DNA of 64,000 nucleotides. Source: CAVVNN01 sp963749605. Its GTDB lineage: Bacteria > Actinomycetota > Thermoleophilia > Solirubrobacterales > 70-9. A program made the translations under genes and the position numbers. Within the stretch, counting starts at the first letter, position 1; each line of letters begins with the position of its first letter. Below are positions 41,084 through 49,411 of this stretch, in pieces. The DNA is taken from NCBI GenBank assembly GCA_963749605.1, contig CAVVNN010000002.1, positions 62,001 through 126,000 on the forward strand, read 5' to 3'. The notes under the pieces are model-generated. The model was not told where the DNA came from, made no database searches, and saw only the letters and a program-made list of their open reading frames with translations.

Positions 41084-42009
41084 AGGCGGCGCAGCTCGAC
41101 CCGCTGGGCGAGGTCCTCGACCACCGAGCGGGAGCCGGTGCCGAGCCCGTGGCGGAGGAAGTTCGCCGCCCCGGCCGCAGCGCCGATCCGCAGCGCCTCC
41201 TCCCACTCGCGCCCACTCGCCATCGCTGCGGCCAGCCCGCCCATCATCGAGTCGCCGCAGCCCTCTCGCGAGCCGCGTTCGAAGCGGGGCGGCGTCAGCT
41301 CCCAGGCCTCCTCGCCGCGCATGACCATCGCCGGCTCCCCGGCGCGGGTCACGATCGCGGCGGCGGCGCCCCGCTCCAGCAGGCGCTCCATCGCAGCCCG
41401 CATCTGCGCCTCGGTGTCGACCGGGCCGGAGACGAACCCCGCCAGCTCCCAGTCGTTGATCTTGACCAGGTCCGGTTCCCCCTCCAGGGCGCTGTCGAGC
41501 CGGGGCGAAGAGAGGTCGACCACGACCGGTGTCCCGTTCGCGCGCACGTCGGCGACGAGGGAGCCGTAGATCTCCAGCGGCAGCGCCTCGCTCGGGTAGG
41601 GGCCGCAGAGGGCGAGAACCCCGGAGTCGAGGGCGGCGGCGCAGGTGACCGAGAAGAGGTCGTCGATCTCGTGCCGGGAGGCGGGCATGGCGGCGCTCTG
41701 GGCGACCGGCCGCCGCTCGCCGCTGCGGCGGTCGTGGATATAGGCGCCGCTGGGTGCGGCCGTCTCGACCAGGCGCAGCTCGATCGGGAGCTGCTCCAGC
41801 AGGGGTCGCAGCACGGCGCCGGTCTCGCTCCCGATGAAGCCGCAGAGGACCGGGCTCGCCCCCAGCTCGGCCGCCATTCGCGCCACCCACACTCCCTGAC
41901 CGGCCGGGTGGACGTGGATGTCGTCGCCGCCATCCGCGGTAAGCGGCTCGATCGTGATCGAGAGCATCGGGTGGGGGCCGAAGACAGCGACTCTGCCGTT
42001 GGGGGCCAT
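41080..42009 (-). CDS. PfkB-family carbohydrate kinase
   Basis: 309 residues. The N-terminal half has GGDDIHVHPAGQGVWVARMA (substrate loop with the GxG motif) and LCGFIGSETGAVLRPLLEQ. The C-terminal PfkB signature is SREGCGDSMMGGLAAAMA with the catalytic Asp in GCGDSM. It resembles 1-phosphofructokinase/tagatose kinases. The usual GAGD motif is GCGD here, as in a subset of the family. ATG 42009 is the start. It is divergent from the DUF192 gene across a 93-nt gap that holds a palindrome at 42022-42043. Confidence 0.82.
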   Translation of the reverse strand: MAPNGRVAVFGPHPMLSITIEPLTADGGDDIHVHPAGQGVWVARMAAELGASPVLCGFIGSETGAVLRPLLEQLPIELRLVETAAPSGAYIHDRRSGERRPVAQSAAMPASRHEIDDLFSVTCAAALDSGVLALCGPYPSEALPLEIYGSLVADVRANGTPVVVDLSSPRLDSALEGEPDLVKINDWELAGFVSGPVDTEAQMRAAMERLLERGAAAAIVTRAGEPAMVMRGEEAWELTPPRFERGSREGCGDSMMGGLAAAMASGREWEEALRIGAAAGAANFLRHGLGTGSRSVVEDLAQRVELRRL

Positions 42010-42021
42010 CGAAAAGAGCTT

Positions 42022-42043
42022 AGGACCTATCCCGATAGGCCCT
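42022..42043. promoter_or_regulatory. Palindrome between divergent genes, candidate operator
   Basis: AGGACCTATCCCGATAGGCCCT: CCTATC at 42026-42031 pairs with GATAGG at 42034-42039, flanked by AGG and CCT. It lies 13 nt from the pfkB-like start, in the shared promoter region with the DUF192 gene. Confidence 0.4.
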
Positions 42044-42102
42044 CGGGGCGGCTCGGCTTCCCCAGGGGGGAGAGAACTGAGGCGCGGGCGAGTTGACCCT
42101 GC

Positions 42103-42414
42103 ATGGAGAGCCCGCGGATCGCTTCGCGCCTGGCCCGCCTCCCGCGGCGCACCGTGGCCGGGCGCGAGCTGCCGGTGGCGGTGGGCTTCCGCGCCCGCCT
42201 GCTGGGGCTCGCCTTCCTCAGTCGCGAGCAGGCGGGAGAGGGCCTCCTGATTCCCCGCTGCTCCAGCGTCCACACCTTCGGCATGCGCTTTGCGCTCGAC
42301 CTGGTCTTCCTCGACAGGGACGGCGCGCCGCTCTCGTTTCGGCCCGGCATCGGCCCTCGCCGCACGATCGGGCACTGCCGCGCCGCCGCGGTGCTGGAGC
42401 TTCCCTCGCCATAG
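42103..42414 (+). CDS. DUF192 family protein
   Basis: 103 residues with the DUF192 core: ELPVAVGFRARLLGLAFLSR, then GLLIPRCSSVHTFGMRFALD and VFLDRDGAPLSF. The family forms a small beta-barrel of unknown function, often secreted in other bacteria, but no signal peptide is visible here. It is followed 36 nt later by a response regulator gene with its own TAGAGG hexamer. Confidence 0.8.
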   Translation: MESPRIASRLARLPRRTVAGRELPVAVGFRARLLGLAFLSREQAGEGLLIPRCSSVHTFGMRFALDLVFLDRDGAPLSFRPGIGPRRTIGHCRAAAVLELPSP

Positions 42415-42450
42415 GGGGAGAATTCGCCCGGCTGGTTCATTAGAGGGGCG

Positions 42451-43164
42451 ATGCTTCCGCACCGTGAGGAGATCGCCAGTGTCGTCGTCTGCGAGGACGA
42501 CACGACGACGCTGGAGCTGCTCTGCGACAACCTCGCCGCCGACCGCTTCGGCGTGATGCCGGCGCCCAGCGCCTCCGACGCGCTGCGGCTCTGTCGCTAC
42601 AACCACCCCGACCTGCTTTTGCTCGACCTGATCCTGCCCGACGCCTCCGGCCTCGACGTGCTGCGAGAGATCCGCGAGAGCGACGGGGTCGACGCGCGCT
42701 TCGACCCGCGGCTGCCGGTGATCGTATTCACCGGACGCGGCACCGACGCCGAGCGGGTGCGGGGCCTGGAATCCGGCGCCGACGACTACCTGTGCAAGCC
42801 CGTCCACTATCCGGAGCTGCTGGCCCGGATCACCGCCGTGCTGCGGCGCTGCGGCGACCGGCGCAACGGGCCGCGCAGGGCCGGGAATATCGCGATCGAC
42901 CCGGCGCGACGGGAGGTCAAGGTGGGCGAGCGCGAGGTCCGGCTCGCCAACAAAGAGTTCGCTCTGCTGCGGGTGCTCGCGTCCGACCCGACCCGGGTCT
43001 TCTCCAAGGCCGAGCTGCTCGACGAGGTCTGGGGTTACCGCACCCTCGGCCGCACCCGCACCCTCGACTCCCACGCCAGCCGGCTGCGCCGCAAACTCGA
43101 CCCCGAGCACAGCCGCTACGTCGTCAACTGCTGGGGCGTCGGCTATCGGCTGGTGGACGGATGA
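42451..43164 (+). CDS. OmpR-family response regulator
   Basis: 237 residues. The receiver has VVCEDDTTTLELL, acceptor Asp in LLLLDLILPDASG near residue 58 and Lys in YLCKPVHYPEL near 115. The winged-helix domain has VRLANKEFALLRVL and DSHASRLRRKLDPEHSRYV. It overlaps the kinase gene (ATGA). It heads the unit leading into the Tad genes and may control them. Confidence 0.9.
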   Translation: MLPHREEIASVVVCEDDTTTLELLCDNLAADRFGVMPAPSASDALRLCRYNHPDLLLLDLILPDASGLDVLREIRESDGVDARFDPRLPVIVFTGRGTDAERVRGLESGADDYLCKPVHYPELLARITAVLRRCGDRRNGPRRAGNIAIDPARREVKVGEREVRLANKEFALLRVLASDPTRVFSKAELLDEVWGYRTLGRTRTLDSHASRLRRKLDPEHSRYVVNCWGVGYRLVDG

Positions 43165-43889
43165 GCGGCGTCTCCCATCTCGGCTTCGCCTGGCCGCTGG
43201 CCGCGTCGATGGCGATCGTGCTGACCGTCCAGCTGCGGGCGGGGCGGCGGCGAAGCGCGATGAACGAGGCGCTGCATGAGCTGCGCCGCCCGCTGCAGGC
43301 GATCGCCCTCTCCGGCTCGGGCGGACGGCCCGGTGTCGCGCTGGGCGTCAAGAGCTCGATCGAGCTGGCGGCGGCGGCGCTGGAGCGGCTCGATCGCGAG
43401 ATCAACGGCGGGCCGATCGCGGCGGTCCGCGCGACGGTGCGCCCTCATTCCCTGCTGCAGGCTGCGGTCGGGCGCTGGAAGGCGCGGGCGGTGCTCTCCG
43501 GCTGTTCGCTGGAGCTGCGCTGGAGGGCGGGGGACGCGGTGCTCAGCGGCGATCGTTCAGGGCTCTCGCAGGCCCTCGACAACCTGATCGTCAACGCAAT
43601 CGAGCACGGCGGGCCGTCGATCGTGGTCGAGGCCCGACAGCGGGGAGACCGCCTTCGCGTCTCGGTCGCCGACTCCGGATTCGCCTCGCGGTCGCCGGAG
43701 AGGCGCGACAGCCCGGCGGCGGTGATCGCCCGGCTCGCGGGCCGGAATCGCCGCGGGCACGGCCTGCCGGTGGTGCGGCAGGTTGCCGCCGACCACGGGG
43801 GCCGATTCGTCCTGCGCCGCTCCGAGCAGGGCTCGCTCGCGGTGCTCGAGTTGCCCTTGGCGGCGGGTGAAGCCAAGCGGGTGGCATGA
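43161..43889 (+). CDS. Minimal membrane histidine kinase
   Basis: 242 residues. One N-terminal membrane segment (LAASMAIVLTVQL) and no sensory loop. The H-box is MNEALHELRRPLQAIAL with the His near residue 40, the N-box is NLIVNAIEHGG, and G-box sequence near the C terminus is GHGLPVVRQVAADHGG. The D-box is weak (VADSGFAS). The small size resembles chaperone-like kinases dependent on partner sensing. It overlaps both the regulator and the next gene by 4 nt, so it is firmly in the operon. Confidence 0.82.
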   Translation: MSGVSHLGFAWPLAASMAIVLTVQLRAGRRRSAMNEALHELRRPLQAIALSGSGGRPGVALGVKSSIELAAAALERLDREINGGPIAAVRATVRPHSLLQAAVGRWKARAVLSGCSLELRWRAGDAVLSGDRSGLSQALDNLIVNAIEHGGPSIVVEARQRGDRLRVSVADSGFASRSPERRDSPAAVIARLAGRNRRGHGLPVVRQVAADHGGRFVLRRSEQGSLAVLELPLAAGEAKRVA

Positions 43890-44554
43890 GCGGCTCGACG
43901 AGCCGGCGGGGCCGGGCCGTCGCCTTTCTCGTGCTCGCCCTCGTCGCGGCGGCGCTTGCCGCCGCGATCGTCGACGGGTACGGGTCCAGCGTCGTCCGCG
44001 GGTATGGCGCGCTGCGCCCGGTGGTGGTCGCCGCCGCGGGCCTGCCGAGCGCGAAGCCGATCGGGCCGGCCCAGATCTCGACCGGTCTCGAGGTGCGCCG
44101 AGTGCCCGGGCGTTTCGTGCCGCCGGGCGCTCTCGCCGCGCCGGAGGAAGCCCTCGGGCTCGTGCCGGCGGTGGCGTTGCCGGCCGGCTCCTACCTGCTG
44201 GCCTCCCAGCTGCATCCGCCCAGGCGGAAGAGAGGTGGCGCCCTCGGGCTCGGCTCCGCCCGTCACCCGGTCGAGATCTCGGTCAGCGGCGCCGACGCGC
44301 TGCTGGCCGCCGGCCCGGTTGCGGCGGGGGCGAAGGTCGACGTGGTGGTGACCACCGAACCGACCGGCCCCGGCCGGGGCCGCACCTACGTCGCCGCAGC
44401 CGGGGTGCCGCTGATCGGAATCGGGCCCGGGGACGACGGGCCCGGACCGGGCGGTCTCGCCGCGGCGACCCTCGGCCTGACCAAAGCCCAGGCGTTGGCG
44501 CTGATCGCGGCCGAGAGCTTCGCCCGCCAGGTCACCCTCCTCCCGGTGGGGTGA
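43886..44554 (+). CDS. cpaB: CpaB/RcpC-like SAF-domain pilus assembly protein
   Basis: 222 residues. An N-terminal membrane anchor (AVAFLVLALVAAALAAAIV) and a SAF-like domain with KPIGPAQISTGLEVRRVPGR and LPAGSYLLASQLHPP. The second half has AKVDVVVTTEPT as in CpaB/RcpC. In Tad systems this periplasmic protein supports pilus assembly. It starts at ATG 43886 and its stop overlaps cpaF (GTGA at 44551). Confidence 0.75.
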   Translation: MSGSTSRRGRAVAFLVLALVAAALAAAIVDGYGSSVVRGYGALRPVVVAAAGLPSAKPIGPAQISTGLEVRRVPGRFVPPGALAAPEEALGLVPAVALPAGSYLLASQLHPPRRKRGGALGLGSARHPVEISVSGADALLAAGPVAAGAKVDVVVTTEPTGPGRGRTYVAAAGVPLIGIGPGDDGPGPGGLAAATLGLTKAQALALIAAESFARQVTLLPVG

Positions 44555-45651
44555 GCGGGTTGGATGCGCGGGGGCGAGACGTCGCGGAGCTGGCGGAGGC
44601 GCTGCGCCTGGGGCTGGTCGAGCGCCGCCGCGCCGCGGCGGCAGCTGGCGACACCACGGGAGGGCGCCTGGCGGAGGAGGTGCGTGCTCTGATCGAGGAG
44701 GAGGCGGCCCTGCTGGGAGAGCGGGACCGGGAGGCGGTCGCGGCCAGGATCCTGCGGGACACGGTCGGGCTCGGCCCGCTCGAGGATCTGCTTGCCGACC
44801 CCCTGGTCGAGGAGGTGATGGTAAACGGGCCCGGCCGGGTGTACGTCGAGCGCGCCGGCCGGATCGAGCCCACCGGGGTCGTCTTCTCCGGAGAGGAGGA
44901 GCTGCGCAACGCGATCGAGCGCATTCTGGCCCCACTCGGCCGCCGCGTCGACGAGCTGAGTCCGATGGTCGACGCCCGGCTCGCCGACGGCTCGCGAGTG
45001 AACGTCGTCATCCCGCCCCTCGCGGTCGACGGCCCGGCTCTTTCCATCCGCCGCTTCGGGGCGCGGCGGCCGGGCCCGGAGGAGCTGGTCGAGCTGGGGT
45101 CGATGACCGAGGGCCAGCATCGGCTCTTGGAGAACGCCGTGTCCGCGAGGCGCAGCGTCCTCGTCAGCGGCGGCACCGGCTCGGGCAAGACGACCCTCCT
45201 GAACGCGCTCTCCAGCTTCATCTCGCCGGGTGAGCGGATGGTGACGATCGAGGATGCCGCGGAGCTTCGCCTGCAACAGCCGCACGTGGTGCGGCTCGAG
45301 AGCCGGCCCGCGGGTGTCGAGGGCAGGGGGGAGGTGACGATCCGTGACCTGCTCCGCAACGCCCTGCGGATGCGCCCCGACCGGATCGTGATCGGGGAGG
45401 TCAGGGGGCCGGAGGCGCTCGACCTCGTGATGGCGTTGAACACGGGGCATGACGGAGCGCTCTCCACCGTGCACGCGAACTCTCCCGCGGACGCGCTTGG
45501 CCGCCTCGAGACCCTGGCCCTGATGGCCGGGGTCGGTTTGCCCCACGAAGCGATCGCCGAGCAGGTGCAGCGGGGCATCGACCTCGTCGTCCACCTTGAG
45601 CGGGGCGCCGACGGCTCGCGCCGGATCGGTGAGATCGCCGAGGTCCCATGA
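44551..45651 (+). CDS. cpaF: Tad secretion ATPase CpaF/TadA
   Basis: 366 residues. Secretion-ATPase motifs are LLADPLVEEVMVNGPGRVYV, Walker A GGTGSGKTTLLN near residue 207, the Asp box TIEDAAELRL, Walker B RPDRIVIGEVRGPEALDL and the His box ALSTVHANSPADAL. CpaF powers pilin polymerisation or secretion in the Tad pathway. GTG 44551 overlaps the cpaB stop. It is in one operon with cpaB, tadB and tadC. Confidence 0.92.
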   Translation: MSGLDARGRDVAELAEALRLGLVERRRAAAAAGDTTGGRLAEEVRALIEEEAALLGERDREAVAARILRDTVGLGPLEDLLADPLVEEVMVNGPGRVYVERAGRIEPTGVVFSGEEELRNAIERILAPLGRRVDELSPMVDARLADGSRVNVVIPPLAVDGPALSIRRFGARRPGPEELVELGSMTEGQHRLLENAVSARRSVLVSGGTGSGKTTLLNALSSFISPGERMVTIEDAAELRLQQPHVVRLESRPAGVEGRGEVTIRDLLRNALRMRPDRIVIGEVRGPEALDLVMALNTGHDGALSTVHANSPADALGRLETLALMAGVGLPHEAIAEQVQRGIDLVVHLERGADGSRRIGEIAEVP

Positions 45652-46505
45652 GTGGCGGCTCGGGCCTGTTGCCCGCCCTCGCCGGCGCGGCCGCCGGCGC
45701 GCTCGGCGCGCTTGCCGTGCGCGAGGCCGCACTCGCCAGCCCTGTCGTCGCGCGCTGGCTGCAGGCGACGCTGGAGCCGCTGCGGCGGGCGGGCCGGGAG
45801 GGATACGCGCCCTCGCGGCTCGAGCGGCGGCGGCTGGCCGCCCTCGGCGCTGCGGCGCTGGTCTTAGGCGGCTGGTTCTTCGCTGGCGCCGAGGTGGCGC
45901 TGCCCCTGGCCGTAGCCGGCCCCGGGCTGGCGACGTGGGCGATCGCCAGTCGCCGCCGCCGCTACCGCTCGGCGGTCGAGCGCGCGCTGCCGGAAGTCGC
46001 CGTCGCCGTCGCCGACTCTCTGATGGCGGGCCGCTCGCTGCGGGCGTCGCTGCCCGCGGCGGCCACCTCGGTGGACGGCCCGCCCGCGGCGGAGCTGGCC
46101 CGCCTCGGCGCCGAGCTCGACCTGGGGGCGCCGACGGCGGAGGCGGTCGAGGCGTGGCGGCGGCGGATGCGCTCGTCGCGGGTCGACGCCTTCGCCGCAG
46201 CGCTGCTCAGTCAGCGACTCGCGGGAGGCGATCTCGCCGGCCTGCTGCGCCGCTTCGCCGAGGGGGCGGCCGAGCGCGACCGCGTCGCCGAGGACGCAAG
46301 GTCGGCGACCTCGCAGGCCCGCTTCACCGGTCTCCTCGTCGTCGCCATGCCGACCGGGGGCGCGCTCTTCGCCGAGCTGATCCAGCCCGGCTTCATCGCC
46401 AAGGTGCTGGGCGCCCCCGCCTCGGCGGCGCTGCTCGTGCTCGCCGCGGCGCTGCAGCTGGCCGGGTTTGTCGCGATCCGGCGTCTCTCCAGAGTGGTTG
46501 AGTGA
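45648..46505 (+). CDS. tadB: Tad inner-membrane protein TadB
   Basis: 285 residues. N-terminal membrane segments (near 5-20 and 65-90), a cytoplasmic type II secretion F domain (ALPEVAVAVADSLMAGRSLR), and C-terminal segments (GLLVVAMPTGGALF; ALLVLAAALQLAGFVA). TadB and TadC form the membrane platform driven by CpaF. It overlaps cpaF (ATGA at 45648) and tadC. Confidence 0.85.
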   Translation: MSGGSGLLPALAGAAAGALGALAVREAALASPVVARWLQATLEPLRRAGREGYAPSRLERRRLAALGAAALVLGGWFFAGAEVALPLAVAGPGLATWAIASRRRRYRSAVERALPEVAVAVADSLMAGRSLRASLPAAATSVDGPPAAELARLGAELDLGAPTAEAVEAWRRRMRSSRVDAFAAALLSQRLAGGDLAGLLRRFAEGAAERDRVAEDARSATSQARFTGLLVVAMPTGGALFAELIQPGFIAKVLGAPASAALLVLAAALQLAGFVAIRRLSRVVE

Positions 46506-47325
46506 CTTGGTCTCGCTTCTTGCCGCGATTGCCGTCCTGCTCGGCTTCGCCGGCGCCCGCGAGCTCCTCGGCGCCATCGGCGGCCGGCAGTCCGGGCCCC
46601 TGTCGAGGCTCGGCCTGCGCGGCCGTTCCGCCACCGCCGCGCTGAAGCTCGGCCTTCCCGACCGCCTCGCGCGCGCCGGCCTTGGCACGCGCGTGCCGCT
46701 CTCGGCGATCCTGCTGGCGAAGCTCGCGGGGGCGGCAGCAGGCGGTATCGCCGCCCTGGCGGCGGCGCCGGCGGCGCCCGGCAGGATCGCGCTGCTGGTC
46801 GCGATCGGCATGCCCGTGGCAGGGTTCGTGGCGCCCGACGCCCTGCTGGAGCGCGAGGCGCGCCGCCGCCGGCGCCGCCTGCTCGGCGCCCTTCCCGACG
46901 CGCTCGACCTGCTCGCGGTCAGCGCCACCTCCGGCCGCGGCACGGCCGCCGGCTTCGAGCAGATCGCCAGAGCGGGTGGAGGCCCGCTCGCAGACGAGCT
47001 GCGGCTCACCGTCGCCGACCTCTCCTGCGGGGTGCCCGTCCCCGAGGCGCTCGGCTCCCTCCGCGAGCGGGTACCGGGCAGCGAGCTGGCGACGCTGATC
47101 GCCTCGATCGAACGATCCCGCCGCCTCGGCTCGCCGCTCGCCGACCAGCTCCGCCGCCAATCCACGGCCCTGCGCCAGGACCAGCGCCGCGCGATCGAGG
47201 ATGCGGCGGCCCGAGCGGCTCCGAAGATTCAGCTCGTCGTCGCTCTGATCCTCGTCCCCTCGGTCCTGCTGATGATCGCCGCCAGCTTGATCGCCAACGC
47301 CGGCAGCCTGCTCAGCGGGTTCTAG
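46498..47325 (+). CDS. tadC: Tad inner-membrane protein TadC
   Basis: 275 residues. The F domain is LLGALPDALDLLAVSATSGR with membrane segments near residues 3-22, 70-100 and 245-270. TTG 46498 overlaps the tadB stop; TTG 46507 is an alternative. It is the last gene of the unit. No flp pilin, prepilin peptidase or tadE follows in the window. Confidence 0.82.
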   Translation: MSDLVSLLAAIAVLLGFAGARELLGAIGGRQSGPLSRLGLRGRSATAALKLGLPDRLARAGLGTRVPLSAILLAKLAGAAAGGIAALAAAPAAPGRIALLVAIGMPVAGFVAPDALLEREARRRRRRLLGALPDALDLLAVSATSGRGTAAGFEQIARAGGGPLADELRLTVADLSCGVPVPEALGSLRERVPGSELATLIASIERSRRLGSPLADQLRRQSTALRQDQRRAIEDAAARAAPKIQLVVALILVPSVLLMIAASLIANAGSLLSGF

Positions 47326-47360
47326 TGCAAAGGGGCTTGCACAACAGGGTCGTGTTGCAA

Positions 47361-47390
47361 AGTGGGAGGAAGTGGGGTACTGTGGCGCTC
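47361..47390 (+). promoter_or_regulatory. MraZ operator: three GTGG direct repeats at 10-bp spacing
   Basis: AGTGGGAGGA, AGTGGGGTAC and TGTGGCGCTC place (A/T)GTGG at 47361, 47371 and 47381. This matches the known MraZ boxes (TGGGN repeated with 5-nt spacers) in mraZ promoters, and predicts repression of the dcw operon by MraZ. Confidence 0.8.
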
Positions 47391-47402
47391 GAGTTGAAGC
47401 CC

Positions 47403-47447
47403 AGGACCGGGGTGGTGAGGCTCCTCCCACCTCATCACTCCGGTCCT
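47403..47447. repeat. 18-bp hairpin in the mraZ leader
   Basis: AGGACCGGGGTGGTGAGG at 47403-47420 pairs over 18 positions (two G-T pairs) with the stretch ending CCGGTCCT at 47430-47447, with a 9-nt loop. It sits between the MraZ boxes and the mraZ start. No T-run follows. Confidence 0.8.
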
Positions 47448-47484
47448 AACTCTTTCCCCAGCTCTCCCGAAAGGAATCGACGCG

Positions 47485-47922
47485 GTGGCATTTCGGGGCA
47501 TCTACGAGCACAGTCTCGACTCCAAGGACCGGCTCACGGTTCCCTCGCGGTTCCGCGCCGCCCTTTCTGACGGTGTGGTTCTGTCCAAGGGCTTCGACCC
47601 CTGCGTCTGGTTGCACACGCCCACCGAGTTCGAGAGCCTCTCCGACCGCTTCCTCTCGCCGCACAGCCCCTTCGGCCGCGACGCGCGCCGCCTCCGTCGC
47701 CGCTTCCACGGCGGCTCCTTCGACGAGAAGCTCGACTCGGCCGGACGCATCCGCATTCCCAAACCGCTGGTCGAGCACGCCGGGCTCGACGGCGCTTGCG
47801 TCGTGGTCGGCACGGGGGAGTACCTGGAGATCTGGAACGCCGAGGCCTGGGCCAAGCAGGAGGAGGAGCTCGACGCCGAGGCGCCGGAGATCGCCGAGGG
47901 ACTGGCGGGGGCGGCAGAGTGA
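47485..47922 (+). CDS. mraZ: Transcriptional regulator MraZ
   Basis: 145 residues with two AbrB-like MraZ domains, MAFRGIYEHSLDSKDRLTVP and DEKLDSAGRIRIPKPLVEHA. It binds GTGG repeats upstream of its own gene and represses the dcw cluster. GTG 47485 is preceded by AAAGGA at 10 nt. It is first in the cluster as usual and overlaps rsmH (GTGA). Confidence 0.95.
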   Translation: MAFRGIYEHSLDSKDRLTVPSRFRAALSDGVVLSKGFDPCVWLHTPTEFESLSDRFLSPHSPFGRDARRLRRRFHGGSFDEKLDSAGRIRIPKPLVEHAGLDGACVVVGTGEYLEIWNAEAWAKQEEELDAEAPEIAEGLAGAAE

Positions 47923-48914
47923 GCCTTGCCCGCGCGGTCGCCCCACCCGCAACCCTGTCCGTGTATATGCCGACCGAGCACGAGCCAGTCCTAGCCGCCG
48001 AGCTGATCGCCCTGCTCGCACCCGAGCCGGGGCAGACGGCCGTCGACTGCACCTTTGGCGGCGGCGGCCACGCGCGGCTGCTCGCCGACCGGATCGGGCC
48101 GACCGGAATGCTCGTCTGCATCGACCGCGACCCTGCGGCGGAGGCCCGTTTCGCCGAGTTCGCCGCCGAGGCTCCCTGCCGGACCCGCTTCATCGGCGCC
48201 GACTACGCGGAAGGGCTTCGCACCCTGAGCGGCGAAGGATTCTCCCCAGATATGGCCTACATGGACCTCGGAATGTCCTCTATGCAGGTCGACGCCTGGG
48301 AGCGCGGCTTCTCCTACTCCTATGACGCGCCGCTCGACATGCGGATGGACACGCGCCAGGAGCTGACGGCGGCCGACCTCCTCAACGAGTGGCCCGAGTC
48401 GCGGATCGCCCAGGTTCTGCGCAGCTTCGGCGAGGAGCGCTACGCGGGCGGCATCGCCCGCGAGATCGTCCGGCGCCGGCCGCTGAGGACGACGTCGGAG
48501 CTGGTTGCCGCGGTCAAGGCGGGCATGCCAGCTTCGGCCCGCTTCGGCGGCGGCCATCCGGCCAAGCGGACCTTCCAGGCGCTGCGAATCGCCGTCAACG
48601 GCGAGCTCGAGGCGCTCGACGACGCGCTGCCGACTGCGTGGGAGATGCTCCCGGTCGGCGGCCGGTTCGCCGCGATTTCCTTTCACTCGCTGGAGGACCG
48701 GCGCGTCAAGCGGTTTCTCGCCGGGCGCGCCCGCGGTTGCGTCTGCCCTCCCGAGCTTCCGGTTTGCGTCTGCGGTCATCAGCCCGAGGCCGAGCTGCTG
48801 ACCCGCCGTCCGGTCGACCCGGGCGCCGACGAGGTCGCGGCCAACCCGCGCTCGCGCTCCGCCCACCTGCGCGCAGCGGTGAAGATCGCCGAGCCGACCG
48901 GGACGGGGGCCTGA
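47919..48914 (+). CDS. rsmH: 16S rRNA (cytosine-1402-N4)-methyltransferase RsmH
   Basis: 331 residues. The SAM-binding motif is DCTFGGGGHARLLADRIG; DLGMSSMQVD, HPAKRTFQALRIAVNGELEA and ISFHSLEDRRVKRF are family signatures. It methylates C1402 of 16S rRNA. GTG 47919 overlaps the mraZ stop; ATG 47967 would give 315 residues starting at MPTEHEPVL, closer to the family norm, so the start is uncertain. A CxCPP...CVCG cluster near the C terminus is typical. Confidence 0.93.
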   Translation: MSLARAVAPPATLSVYMPTEHEPVLAAELIALLAPEPGQTAVDCTFGGGGHARLLADRIGPTGMLVCIDRDPAAEARFAEFAAEAPCRTRFIGADYAEGLRTLSGEGFSPDMAYMDLGMSSMQVDAWERGFSYSYDAPLDMRMDTRQELTAADLLNEWPESRIAQVLRSFGEERYAGGIAREIVRRRPLRTTSELVAAVKAGMPASARFGGGHPAKRTFQALRIAVNGELEALDDALPTAWEMLPVGGRFAAISFHSLEDRRVKRFLAGRARGCVCPPELPVCVCGHQPEAELLTRRPVDPGADEVAANPRSRSAHLRAAVKIAEPTGTGA

Positions 48915-49399
48915 TGGCGGTTGCGGCTCCAGCACGCAAGATGACCCCGGCTCGGGCTCGCCCGGCGCCGTCGCGAGCGCCCCAGCGCATCCGCCCCAAG
49001 CCCAGACGCGCCCCCCGCGGCCATCTGGTCCCGCTCGCCGCCGCCCGCACCGCGGCGACCGTCCGCCACCTTCCCGACTCCGGCCTGGTGGTGAGGATGA
49101 CCCGCGGCCGCGCCTGGATCGGCGTGCTCGGCGTCCTCCTCGTCGGCATCGTCGCGCTCAACGTCGTCACCCTCAGCTTCGCCGCTTCGGCGGGGAAGAT
49201 CGACGAGAACATCCAGGCGCTCGACCAGGAGAACGCGCTCCTGCGCAACCGCGACGCGCAGAAGTCCGGGATCGAGAGGGTCCGCGCCGCCGCCGCGGCG
49301 CAGGGGTTGGCGATGCCCAGCGCCGACCAGGTCCGCTACGTAGACGCGGGCCGCAACGACATCGCCATCGCGGCGCAGCGGCTCGCCGGCGCCGGTTAG
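48914..49399 (+). CDS. ftsL: FtsL-like cell division protein
   Basis: 161 residues. A basic, Pro-rich cytoplasmic tail of about 70 residues is followed by one membrane segment (WIGVLGVLLVGIVALNVVTL) and a coiled-coil periplasmic part (KIDENIQALDQENALLRNRD). Position between rsmH and ftsI and the topology identify FtsL, a partner of FtsB and FtsQ. The start overlaps the rsmH stop. The long N-terminal tail is unusual compared with proteobacterial FtsL. Confidence 0.8.
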   Translation: MAVAAPARKMTPARARPAPSRAPQRIRPKPRRAPRGHLVPLAAARTAATVRHLPDSGLVVRMTRGRAWIGVLGVLLVGIVALNVVTLSFAASAGKIDENIQALDQENALLRNRDAQKSGIERVRAAAAAQGLAMPSADQVRYVDAGRNDIAIAAQRLAGAG

Positions 49400-49411
49400 G
49401 ACGTCACCCGC

